From assembly GCF_010111755.1 (NCBI RefSeq), contig NC_088962.1:186001-250000 (forward strand): a stretch of 64,000 nt of DNA. Direction: 5' to 3'. This stretch comes from Nakaseomyces glabratus (taxonomy: Eukaryota; Ascomycota; Saccharomycetes; Saccharomycetales; Saccharomycetaceae). The notes beneath the pieces were generated by a model. That model had not been told where the DNA came from. It ran no database searches and worked only from the letters and a program-made list of their open reading frames with translations. Made by a program: the position numbers and the translations under genes. Of the stretch, positions 23,318 through 34,049 are shown one piece after another (position 1 is the first letter of the stretch; the number at the start of each line of letters is the position of its first letter).

Positions 23318-23815
23318 TTAATGAAAAATGCTAAATTCAAGTAAAAACGCGTAAAGACAAAGGGAGAACGATATCGGAAAAACAAATATCAGCTTGAGTC
23401 CGCGATTTTTCTCTGCATGCCATACTAAAAGCCCACGCAGAAAACTATAATAAAAGAATATAGCTACACCGGAAAAAATATTGTAATTGAATGATATAGG
23501 ATACGGCATATTGTGAGTACTGGAAAAACATGATGTCAGTAGCAGCTGGAAGAAAAAAGTAGAGAAAAACAACAGTATGGGAAGAATGAGCCTCAGAACA
23601 AGAAGAAGAACATGAATGTTAATCCCCATAAGGAGACTTGCATAGACACGCAAGTGTCGATCATTTGGATCGATTGCATATTTTGCTTTATAGCAACGTA
23701 GGCAATGATTGTCACTAATAGGCTTGTGCACCGTTTTCACAACAAAGTTCCAACAAAAAAAAAGCAAAAACACCAACACAAGCTGAGATGCACCGAGTGT
23801 TTGATAGTTCAGCAA
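23318..23815 (-). other. Long hydrophobic open frame, doubtful gene
   Basis: A 165-codon open frame whose stated first codon is TTG; the first ATG would give only about 103 residues. It is strongly hydrophobic, with several possible membrane spans (LLLVLRLILPILLFFSTFFF and others) and a short CLRCYKAKYAIDPNDRH segment that looks more protein-like. No homolog comes to mind. The plus strand here is A-rich, and T-rich antisense sequence yields Phe/Leu-rich frames by chance. A promoter-like block lies just upstream (23816-23930) but points the other way. Confidence 0.15.
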
Positions 23816-23894
23816 AAAACAGGGTTTGCAATTCTCTAACGAGAGGATCGTGCACTAACATCGCATACGAGCGGGAAATATCCCGAAAACCCGG

Positions 23895-24060
23895 ATAACA
23901 GGGGGCCAGGAGAGAACGTATAAAAAGAAAAATATCCTAGTGATATCCGATTATGTAGGGACTTTAGAGATACACGCACTAAAAAATCAGTATCAACGAT
24001 AAACTTTTATCTTGTCTCTCTATATTTCTCCATAAGTGGTGTATAGTTTATTTCGATATC
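23895..24060 (+). promoter_or_regulatory. Promoter-like block without a following gene
   Basis: A G-rich AGGGGG core (STRE-like) at about 23900 is followed by a TATA box (TATAAAAAG, 23919-23927). After this comes an A-rich then CT-rich stretch (TCTTGTCTCTCTATATTTCTCC) that looks like a yeast transcription start and 5' leader. The first ATG (24142) opens only nine codons. The block may promote a non-coding RNA or be the remains of a lost gene. This is inference. Confidence 0.3.
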
Positions 24061-26631
24061 AGAGTAACGGGAGAACGTAGGGCAAATTTATCAAGTAAAA
24101 ATTGGATAATATATTTGTAATTGTGATAAAACGGAATACCAATGTCATTCACTTCGGAGGGGATAAGTTAATATGTCCAACACAATTGAAAACATAACTA
24201 GAATATATTAATCAATACTATATGAAAAGGCATTTGGTACATTTTCATAGATTGACCATCCAATCTACCATAAAAACCCAAGTCTATAACTCGCTTTCCA
24301 GTACCTTGCCTAGTATTCATCACTCTGCGGTTCATTTTGAGATAAAAATACCGTTCGTCCCGAGCAATGGCAATATGCTCAGAAAAATGTGAGTGAAAAA
24401 GCCCACAATATCGTTCTAACGGTATCAGTGGTAAGGCCTAGCGTTCCTCAAATTTCCCTAATTGTAATAAACTGTTACCGGAATTATTATTTTCAACCTT
24501 GTCAAATAGAAACTGTAGATTCAAAGAAGATTATATACTTCTAAAATATTAAAAAACTCATTACTTGACAATTCTCTTAACCAGTTATCATATAGGTTAT
24601 AGGCTTTTGAAGTTCACACAGCTCTTTACTACTCTGAAAAGAGGGTCTGAAAATTGTCAATAGGACACACAGATGAATTTTAATTACAATTATAGCTGAT
24701 AAAAAAAAGTTTCATTCATATACAAATTTTTTGAAATCTGACCATTTTCTCTGGCTTAGCTCCTTCAATTGTTACCCATACATTTGAAGTATATAAACAT
24801 ATACCTTCAAATTTCTTTAGGTTAATTATAAAAAATTTTTCATTTCTGTGGGATACATCTGACAATTTTTGATAGTCTAACAGGTCTAATCACTATTACA
24901 TGCTTAGCGTCACATCCTATGAGAAGATGGGTCGATAGCTGCAATAAAATAATCACTATGATATTGCCAATATATTTTGTTCTGTGATGGATGGCAATAT
25001 AAAAGCCCACCAGTTAAAATGAGACCGTTTTAATTTTACTGGTACTCTGGACGATAGATTTGCAAATAGACAGGAATAATGCATTAATAATATTAACAAC
25101 AACAGTAATATTAGTAAAAATTGGCTTTTATTACAACAGTAATGATTCTATTTTATTCTGTTTGGAAAAGCTCAAATCATCAAGGCAAATTTGAATGTTC
25201 TTGAAGAATCCGTTGTGATGTGTTTCATTGTGCTTTATCAAAATAATTCTCTATAGCAAATCAATGTGTTATCCATGCAAGAGCTATTCAAAAGTTACTT
25301 TATGCGTTAACATTAACTATTAGAAAATAATGTACCTGACTTTTCTTCTTCTGTCAAGATGTGTTCTGGCTAAAAAATAGAAGATATAGAAATCTGGAAT
25401 TGATTTGTACATCCTTAATATAACCAGCGGCGCGGTAAGTTTCTATATTATCATGTTATGGCTGAACTGGCTTTTGTGTTGATTTCTGAGATTATGCTGG
25501 GAATTGACCTTAAAATAAGATACAAAGTTATTGTATATTAAATATGCAGGAGGCATTTGAACGGCATTCTATTAACGATAAACATGCTCTTATAAAGAAA
25601 AATTGAAATTAGGGTTTTCAGACGATAGCAATATGATGCTTTTTTTAGCATTTAGAAATTTAAGAAGTAGTACGATCAGAAGAACGCGCTAGTTGAGAAA
25701 GGATAAAATTAAGATTGCTCCATTGTTAAAGTCGCTATAACAGCCAATTTACCTGCTTGTATGACTATAACTCACTTTAGAATAGCTCATTTCTTCCTGA
25801 CTGGAATATATATGTAACCGCTAAGTATGATATTTTAATCATATTCAATCGTTACTAAATCTTTTACTAAGTTGGAGAATCTACTCTTTAGAAACAAATC
25901 TAAAACGACCTCTAAAAAAAATCATATTATTTGTGTAGATTACTCTTATCGCCTGCAAACTAAGGAATTCTCAACGAACTAAGAGATGAGAAACAAATCA
26001 TAGCTTAGTAGTTTGTATCCATCCAGTTAATTACTCTTACAAAATCAAAGATTTGGATGTGAAGTTGGTTATACCATAGGAAAAGTACTTTCTTTATGAC
26101 GTTGTTTCAATCTCATACGCTTTTATTCAGTGACAAATGTTTAGCGGCACTTAATGATATATAAAGTGAAAATCTATATGCAAATAGAATATAATATTGC
26201 CTTTACAATTTTTTCAACTGACTGAAATGTTCTACTATTTGAAGTAGTATACCAAATTAATCTATTATCCTCGAAGCGTAAACGAACGTGAGATTCAGAC
26301 TACGCATAGAGAAAATATAAATCTAGCATAATCTAAGTTGAAATAATGTCCCAAGTGTCCAAAGTGGTCAAGGTATTAAACAACTTTATCAAATTGTAGT
26401 TTTCAAGAAAAGCCAGCAGCAATAGACGTTACTGCTTTTTACTATAACTGTCGTCTTGCCATAACTAAATATCATAACTTCTACTTTTGACACTGTCTTA
26501 GGAATGGTTATGCCAGCTATCAATAGAAAGCTCGACGGTTGTTTTCTAGGTGACTATTCTGGGAAGCATAACAAAACCCTTACAGGGCCAAACAAACAAT
26601 GGCAATATTAATCCGCTTATTAATTAGGTAT

Positions 26632-26639
26632 TGACGTCA
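26632..26639. promoter_or_regulatory. CRE/ATF palindrome TGACGTCA
   Basis: A perfect 8-bp palindrome, the preferred site of CREB/ATF-type bZIP factors (Sko1, Aca1 and Cst6 in S. cerevisiae). It is isolated in the PHD1-SPC42 desert, so its target is unclear. Confidence 0.45.
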
Positions 26640-29600
26640 CCATTACAATAGAGTATATCCAATTTACTAATCTAATTTGTGGAGGAGTGTTTCTCTGCTT
26701 GTGAGCATTTTAGTTGATTAATGAAGGCATTGCGAAGAGGGTAAGTAAGCAAAGGATGGTTTGCAGAGAATATACTACAGCATTATCTTCGGTATATATC
26801 CTCCCCAGCACCATGACATAATCAAGACGGTATTGTGCGCATTTTCTTTGTAGATTTGTTTCCTTGTTTCTTAGCAATTTGGTCTTGCGTGCTAGTTGTT
26901 AAGGACTTCTTGCGTAAAATATACTTCAAATAAATGTCACGGAGCAGTATTTTTCCGACTTAACAGTCAATAGACATAGCTTACCAAAAAAAAATGAAGA
27001 CATTTAGTCTGGATGATTAATCTTATTGGAAATACACTGCGTATCCCAATGAGTTTCCGTTTTGCATAATTTTTCCGCAATGTCCTTACCATCATTTCGC
27101 TCCTAATTGTGATTTTTGTTCTGCTTTTCTAATAAGTTGTGAATTACTGTGAAAATATTGCGCGCATTCTTCAACTTAGCAAAAGAAAGAAAAAAAGACA
27201 TAAAAGTCTTTCTTCCTCTTGCTTTCAATCCTTACTGCTTAACTATACTTGAGTACTAAATGTGCAGGAACTACAGTAGAGATTACATTGTATACTGTTA
27301 AAGAGCCTAATTATAGTAACCTTCAATTGACCAGTACGCTATTTTCTTACTATCATAGAGTTGCTTATATCAGAATTTCGTAACTTTTGTTATACCCACG
27401 GAACGTACATTGTTGTTAAATGATAGGGTACACGTTTTCTAATCTGTAGGCAAGGCAATTACGGGATCTAAGAATTTGTCTAGTAAACAGTCAAGTAGCA
27501 AAGAATTATTTAGCACCTTTGATTGAGTTTGTGTGCTAGAACTTATTGTACTCTATGTCTTATTATTTCTCTTATTAGCATTTTTTTTGACTCCTTTTTC
27601 AGCTTTTCTCACCACAGGTCGAATCCAAATCGGGAAATCTCGTTGATGACACATGGTAACATTTACTTGTTTATCAAGATCGTTGTTCTATCCTCAATGT
27701 TGCACCAAGCTAATTGAAAGGGGTTTAATAAACTACTATATCTCACTGTTAGTGTGTATCTGTAAAAATGCTTGGTTGGCTGTATCATTTTTGTATTACC
27801 AGCGAACCTCTTAGAGACACTTTTATCTTACTCTCATTTGATGAGAAGAGGGTCCTCTTCTGTGGGTGAAAATTAAGTTGGATACGTTTCATTGGCTAAT
27901 TAAACAGACAAGAAGATATCATCTGAATGAAGCACAATAGCGGGTCCTTGGTCTCTATCTACTGTTAGTGTGAAGATATTGCACATATCTCCAAATTACT
28001 CCCATTTTTGGATGAAAATTCTACGAGACTTCGGCTAAGTACACATTAAAAGCGATTACTACATGTTATACACATCCCCTTTTTTTTTGTTTATGAGAAC
28101 TTATTTCAAACTGTGGTACTTCCATATTGTAAGTTTTGCTATTATGTTGTAAATATCGTAATAGTAACTTGTAGCGTGTAAGAACTTGCCAGCAGTTTTC
28201 TAAATAAAAAGCGTTCTGTTTGAATTGATTTGACAAGATCAGTCAATTTGTGTATACTTGAAGTTATCTTTATTGCAAAGAGAACAAGACTAAGAAGTGT
28301 ACTATTATTTATTACATCATAGTTAATCAACTTAAAATTCTTCTTTTTAGTATTAAGCTCGTTTAAAGTCCTTTCTGTAAATCAAGCAAAGGTTCAAAAT
28401 TCACTCACTCCCATATTCTTAATTAGTGTTGATTTTGCGTTGCCGTCTATTTCGCTGACCATCAAACAAGAAATTGGTACAAGGTCTGTTCAGTTTAATA
28501 AGATGACCCAATGCTCTCTTTTTTTCTTAAAACTCTTAACTACACCTAAAGATGAAAAGCATAACTGCTTTACTTACCAAGAAAAAAAGACAATGAGAAA
28601 TTGCCGGAACAACAGATAGCATCAACGCTGGTTTATTCCCGTTTTTTTTCATCCCCTTTTGCATTGTTTTGATCTGTATTTTATTAGGGGTCCCTGTTGC
28701 ATAGCATGTCTCTCTCTGTTTGTGTTCTATATCTATGTATCTATCTCTAATTTGAGTATTGAAGAGAAAAAGACAAAATCAAAGAGACACATAAGTATTT
28801 CTGTGCATCGGAAAAAACAAACTGAGATTCCTACAACTTAACACTCAATAATCGCGTAGACGGAGAAACTTCAGAAAATTGCCGTCCTTATAGTACAAAT
28901 CAGTTTTTGCTCATGCTTCAGATTTTCTTTAGCAATTCCCTTGCTGTGCAATGAAACTTCCGTAGGGATACTTTGATTATGTTACTTGAAAATGTGTATC
29001 TCAAAAGGACATAGAACAACATTCTCAAAAGAGGGACAAGTACAAGTACGGGATGTGGTAAGCACCTGCATAAGAGTAAGTGACCCTGAGACAATGTCAC
29101 AAATTGCAATTCCTCCGAGGAAAAGTGTATATCAGGACATGTTTGTCTTTGAAGAGCTTAATTTATTTTGATACTAAATATGTCCCAAATATTAACCAGG
29201 AATCAAACAAGACAAATATAAGAAGAGGTCCTTAAACAGTTTTAAGACATTATTGATCCGGTTGAGGAGATCAGTATTTTAAAGTAGTAAATCACAGACA
29301 ATGCCGCCTTTAACAATTTGGGAGGTAAATAATAGCATAGCTCAATGTCATCTCCAAGATGCTTTGTTAGAGGAGTTTGAGTCCATATGTGTTTTCCTCG
29401 TAACTATAACACTTACTCTATACTGACAAGTAAATGCCTCATTACTGTTTCTAGCAATTGTTAATTTTTTCTTAATCTTGTTGCATTGCTATCCAATATC
29501 ACAAGAGTCTCCTAGTAAAGCGTTTAGGGTATTCAGATAGGTAGCGTATCGATACATTGTGAACGGTGAGCTAAGACCTATATCCTATACTTAATGTCTT

Positions 29601-30402
29601 TATGTGATAGCCACTGAGCACCATATTTGCTGCTTAACAGTAAGTGAACATTAACTGAAAAACATTGGTAGTGGTAAAAGATTAACCAAAGGCAATACAG
29701 AAATAAACTGTAAAGTATTGGTGCATTTACATCGTCTAGCTATCCATTCATAGCAAGTTGATACATGGACAGTGTATACCTCTTCACAACCTATGCTGAC
29801 TAAAAGTACGATTATATACAATTTCTGTGTTTATGGCCGAATCAAAAGGATTCGCAAATAGCTCATATCTAAGTCCCTTCAGAGGTATCGATCACGTGAG
29901 ATGAATTCTATTTCGCCTAAGACGTGTCTTGAAATGCCAAATCTCTTTCTGAGTGAAATCGAACGACGCTCTTCTTTTTTCGTGTCACAAAAGTTTACCA
30001 CCAATGCAGTTCTGAAGGAAAAAGTAGTGCAAGACAAGGCACGTAGGGAGCGTAGTTGAAAACAGCATCTGTGGGATGTGAGAGACCACTGATTAGTGGT
30101 AAGAGTGATGGCCTACTTCTTTTTGGCGGAGGGCACACCAAAACATACTTGTGTACACTTCGGTTTATCAAGTTGAGTAATTGTTATAATTGATGGTCTA
30201 AGGTATTTTAAGATCAGGGCGCGTCTAAGATAAAATAACACATACAAAGGAACCCCTCATGGGATTGCGTCTCAGTCAAGTACAAAAGAAAGACATTGGA
30301 GAGAGTTACCCATTTGCAAAGATAATTTGATTGCATTGCATAAAAACCTTGGAAAGGAAAATACAGTGTTAGACGATTATAAAAGAGTATCTGAGAGGCA
30401 GA

Positions 30403-31482
30403 ATGAATATTTCTCCAACGCCAAAAAGGTATAACTCGAGAGGAGATCGATATTATGCGTCCCAAGCTAGAGGTAAAGTACCGGAGTTTGAACCTTATAG
30501 GAAATCAGGATTGAATTTTAATGATGGGTATAGCGGCATTAACCCACCTGTGTACAAAAACGGACTTCACTCGAATTTAGACGATGATAAACTGGTACCT
30601 GAAGAGATAAAACTTCAACGTACTGTGATAAACGACCTTATTTCTCAAAACAAAGAGCTACAAACAACTGTACATACCCAACGTGAAGAAATTGAACGGC
30701 TCAATATTATCATTGGCCAATTTAGAGCGAAGTTGACAAAATACAGTGTGATGAACAGAAAACTAGAGGACGAATTGAGAGGCTCTGAAAGATCGTCAAA
30801 TGCTTTGAATAAAGATAGAAATGACGATAGAAATGACTCGATTTTAGAGAACTCGTTTGAGAATGCTGAAGATTATATTCAGATCCCCAAACTAAGATAT
30901 AATAGTAAAGGTAAACAGGACAAAAGCCCTCAAACGAATGATTTGAACGACAGGCTTAGTCAATTAGTTCAACTATTAGAAAAAAGTCAACAGAACAATT
31001 CTACAAAAATTAACAGCAATTCCAATGATATGTCACCACCTGTCTGTAGTTCTGCTACACCTCCAGAGAGAAACAATAAACCAATTATGAGTTCCCCGAA
31101 AATACGAGACCCGTCTGAAGAGGATATTTTATGTCAAGAAAGTGCTGAACTAAAAAGTCTTGAGAACCAAATAGAACTTGTGAAAAAAAAATTACTAATA
31201 AAAAGAGAGAATGAACTGAGAAAGCTATCTTTAGAAAATGAGCTAATAGAATTGATGGATCAGCTATCGACTGATGCATCACCCTACAGATATGGCAAGA
31301 GTAAAGGGAATTTTATCTCGACTAGTAAGCACGAAAAACATGACGAAAATTTATCAGATATATATGGAGATTATACAGGGAAAAATAGCTTGAGAAAGCA
31401 TAATATTAAACCGTTTAATCCTATAAAAATGGATAATATTCTGGAAACACCAACACCACCTAATAGAAGAAATTCTGAATGA
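30403..31482 (+). CDS. SPC42: Spindle pole body core protein Spc42
   Basis: This is a structural component of the spindle pole body that forms the central crystalline layer and links to Spc110 and Cnm67. It has 359 residues (363 in S. cerevisiae). The N-terminus MNISPTPKRYNS matches the S. cerevisiae MNGSPTPKRYSS, fixing the ATG at 30403. The LVPEEIKLQRTVINDLISQNKELQ segment opens the dimeric coiled coil (about residues 65-130). A Ser/Asn-rich linker follows, then a second coiled coil (about residues 245-290, from SAELKSLENQIELVKKKL). The C-terminus is basic and Pro-rich with TPTPP, a likely Cdk/Mps1 phosphorylation region. Confidence 0.95.
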   Translation: MNISPTPKRYNSRGDRYYASQARGKVPEFEPYRKSGLNFNDGYSGINPPVYKNGLHSNLDDDKLVPEEIKLQRTVINDLISQNKELQTTVHTQREEIERLNIIIGQFRAKLTKYSVMNRKLEDELRGSERSSNALNKDRNDDRNDSILENSFENAEDYIQIPKLRYNSKGKQDKSPQTNDLNDRLSQLVQLLEKSQQNNSTKINSNSNDMSPPVCSSATPPERNNKPIMSSPKIRDPSEEDILCQESAELKSLENQIELVKKKLLIKRENELRKLSLENELIELMDQLSTDASPYRYGKSKGNFISTSKHEKHDENLSDIYGDYTGKNSLRKHNIKPFNPIKMDNILETPTPPNRRNSE

Positions 31483-31706
31483 TATAGACAGAAGGTATCT
31501 ACTACATATTTGGTTAGTACCCCATACCAAACCCATGAAAGTATATAAATCTCGTTCATAGGTTATGATATCAGTTTGTAATAATAAAAATGAATTAAGT
31601 GAGAACACTCATGAATGAAACTGATGGGTATCTGCATTAGAGTAATATGATTCAATTTTTTCACGATAAAAAAAATAAAAAAATTATTAGGAAAATTGGC
31701 TAATCA

Positions 31707-31778
31707 CTCCGATACGGGGAGTCGAACCCCGGTCTCCACGGTGAAAGCGTGATGTGATAGCCGTTACACTATATCGGA
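31707..31778 (-). tRNA. tRNA-Glu (anticodon TTC)
   Basis: This is a 72-base cloverleaf on the minus strand, without intron. Read on its own strand it begins TCCGATATAGTGTAACGGC, has the anticodon stem-loop with TTTCACC giving anticodon TTC, box B GGTTCGACTCC, and ends ATCGGAG. It appears identical to S. cerevisiae tRNA-Glu(TTC) as I remember it. The minus-strand T-rich stretch (plus-strand AAAAAAT near 31670) lies just beyond the 3' end and can terminate Pol III. Confidence 0.97.
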
Positions 31779-33455
31779 ATACTGGATTCGTTGACAGGAA
31801 ATATAAATTGTAATATATACAAGCTTATTATTATATTAGACGGTTTATATGATCACGTTGGGAAATGTTGTTTGTTATAAAGACGGTATTTCTGAGTAAT
31901 AAGTAGTACATGTTTATAGCTAATAGGATTAAATCCATAGACTTACACTGAACTGATAGCAAGTAGTAAATATAAAAGATCTACCTAGCTGTGTATATCA
32001 AAGTAAATAAAAATTGATGCGCTGGATAATATAAATTAAGCAGATATATGGTGAGTGAAATTCCGGTTTATGTGTAATTTTGCATGTTTCTTTTTATCAC
32101 ATCTATTCAATAATTATCTTATAAATAATGAGCCAGCCAAAACTTATGCAACACTATAATACTAAAAAAAATACCTTACCCAATTAATTACTAGTAATAC
32201 TGAAATAGGTCTTGCTCCTGGTTAACAAAGGTCACTGATGAAAAATTTAAATTCAATTCTCTAATACGTTATTTATTAGCTGCACTTTTAGATCAAATTC
32301 CAGAGAAAAAAAGAAACCAACTTTATTTATCAGTGAAATGCCCTCCAGTGAATACCAGATCAATATTCTGGATGGTACATAATCAAGAATAAAAGTAGAA
32401 CAAGCTATAGGCCCTTTATATACCCTTTGAGAATGCATTTCACGTTTCATAAAAATGTATGACTCGATGTTATAAAATCCTCAATATTATATATTTTCCA
32501 ATTCTTTTGTTTGGCGGCTCTCTCTTATGTGTTTCATCTTGGTGTATAAGGTACAGTGGCATGTCCACCTGCTCAACTTTGAACTATAAATAATTTCAGA
32601 AACTTCATTGATTTAGTAATATTGTTTATAGACATCCTCAGAGAGGATCAATTTTTTAGACACCTGTTGTGAAAATAAACTTATTCACTCATGTGTTTAT
32701 ATTAATTACGATTCACAGAAAGATCATTTTTTAAGCTGAAAGTAGTTTGGCATATTGTTGGTAGTTTTGTCGCATGATGAAGTATTGATAAGACGAGAAA
32801 CTTCTGTTAGTTTCTATATAATATCAGTGAAAATAGAAAGGTATTTTTTGAGCCAAATTTAGTTCGATACAAAACACAATTATAGTGGATTGTTTATAAA
32901 TGTTTGCACTGTGTGTTCGAGTTATTCATAATACTGGTAAATTTATTGAAACTATTACTATACCCCTTTCAAATGTTTTTTGTAAAAGCTACAAACAATG
33001 AGCTCATTGAAATATTTTTTTGACTAAATCAATCCGGTCTACTAAACATGCAGAACAGTTTGTGTAATTATCGTCTGATCTAAGGGCCGGCGAAAGCATT
33101 TATAATTGACCACACTACGTTACTTGACAACCATACTTGCTCTTGAATACGAAACAGCAAGCTCTATCTATATCAAATGCTCAGCAAAAAAAGTTTTCTC
33201 TAGTACTCTGATAAAGCAATATTATACATCATTTGAATTCTTAAAGCTGATTTACATCCCGGGATCGTTTAGACCCCAAGAATCCAAGATATGTTTTAGC
33301 TGACAGGGTGCATGGCTACTCCGTGATTTACCATATGTCCATCGCATTCGTCATGGCCTGATGCCAATGACCATACTCTTTAGACTCGGATCCGAGAAGT
33401 CATTCCTATCCATACGATATCTTCTTCCGAGTCCATTAGATAAGGCAACGCTAGA
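31779..33455. other. Spacer between tRNA-Glu and the MT-II promoter, no gene seen
   Basis: About 1.7 kb of AT-rich DNA with only short frames, none convincing. In S. cerevisiae SPC42 and VPS24 are direct neighbours, so this interval together with the tRNA and MT-II is extra sequence in this lineage. Confidence 0.6.
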
Positions 33456-33638
33456 TTTAGCTGATTGATTGCCCTGAGAATTAAAGGGAATCAGCGAAAA
33501 TAGAAAAAAAGGTTTTGGATGAATATTTTTGTTCTTTTTTTGAGACATTGGTGTCCACTGCCACAGCTTAATAAAAAATGGCAATCAGCAGTGTCTAGAT
33601 TTCAGCGGAATTTAGTGGAAGCGAAATGAATTCGGCTG
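33456..33638. promoter_or_regulatory. Cluster of metal-response elements (Amt1/Ace1 type)
   Basis: Copper-fist activators (Amt1 in C. glabrata, Ace1 in S. cerevisiae) bind a T-rich segment followed by GCTG. Matching sites are TTTAGCTG (33456-33463), TTAAGCTG (minus, 33564-33571), a GCTGATT core (minus, about 33584-33589), TTCCGCTG (minus, 33603-33610) and TTCGGCTG (33631-33638). The cluster lies 250-435 bases before the MT-II ATG and predicts strong copper induction. Confidence 0.75.
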
Positions 33639-33741
33639 ACTTAGTGCCTATCAGTAATATACATATTTGCTTTTTGCTTTGGCGTTGAATTTATCAATAA
33701 CCGCATACCCAAAACTAAAAATAAAATAGAAAAAATACTAA

Positions 33742-33749
33742 TATATAAA
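33742..33749 (+). promoter_or_regulatory. TATA box of MT-II
   Basis: TATATAAA lies about 142 bases upstream of the metallothionein ATG and downstream of the metal-response sites, a normal yeast spacing. Confidence 0.6.
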
Positions 33750-33890
33750 GCACCCGTAACTGCCCATTTCTGGGAAACTTGGAATTCATTTCTCCCATTC
33801 ATCCTTTCTTCTATATATCGAATCAACACATCAACAATATCTACAAACTTCAACTGATACACAACATCTAATATTTAATATAGCTTCGAA

Positions 33891-34049
33891 ATGCCTGAAC
33901 AAGTCAACTGCCAATACGATTGCCACTGCTCCAACTGTGCTTGTGAAAATACTTGCAACTGCTGTGCCAAGCCAGCATGTGCTTGCACAAACTCTGCTTC
34001 CAATGAATGCTCCTGCCAAACTTGCAAGTGTCAAACATGCAAGTGCTAA
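33891..34049 (+). CDS. MT-II: Metallothionein MT-II
   Basis: This 52-codon gene encodes a copper-binding protein that buffers and detoxifies Cu ions in the cytosol. Sixteen of the 52 residues are Cys (7, 11, 13, 16, 18, 22, 24, 25, 30, 32, 40, 42, 45, 47, 50, 52), mostly in C-x-C and C-x-x-C patterns, and the protein ends with two copies of QTCKC. The sequence agrees with what I remember of C. glabrata MT-II, a main ground for naming the species. MT-II is copper-inducible through Amt1, and tandem amplification has been described in resistant strains; only one copy is present here. The ATG follows an A-rich leader, and metal-response sites and a TATA box lie upstream. Confidence 0.95.
   Translation: MPEQVNCQYDCHCSNCACENTCNCCAKPACACTNSASNECSCQTCKCQTCKC

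Larger units (their letters stand above)
21962..30402. other. 8.4 kb gene-poor region between PHD1 and SPC42
   Basis: No recognisable gene is present. The longest frames (22444-22779 and 23318-23815, minus strand) match nothing I know. Isolated sites include an MCB (ACGCGT, 23347-23352), a promoter-like block near 23890-24060, a perfect CRE/ATF palindrome TGACGTCA (26632-26639) and an E-box ATCACGTG (about 29890-29897). No CDEIII-like element follows the E-box at the distance expected of a point centromere. The interval belongs partly to PHD1 3' sequence and partly to the SPC42 promoter, but its size is far beyond what those need. Confidence 0.7.

Noticed and set aside
23370..23400. TTTGTTTTTCCGAT on the minus strand as CDEIII
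   Set aside because: The core CCGAA is not present (CCGAT instead) and no CDEI is nearby.
27614..27626. Box B-like GGTCGAATCC as a tRNA or TFIIIC site
   Set aside because: One base is missing compared with GGTTCGAATCC, and there is no cloverleaf or box A upstream.
29890..30000. Possible point centromere beginning with ATCACGTG
   Set aside because: The sequence after the CDEI-like site is not strongly AT-rich for 80-90 bases and no TTCCGAA-type CDEIII follows.
9540..30402. Telomerase RNA or RNase P RNA hidden in the desert
   Set aside because: I looked for a template complementary to the C. glabrata telomere repeat (CTGGGTGCTGTGGGGT) and for RNase P core motifs and found neither. By-eye search is not exhaustive.
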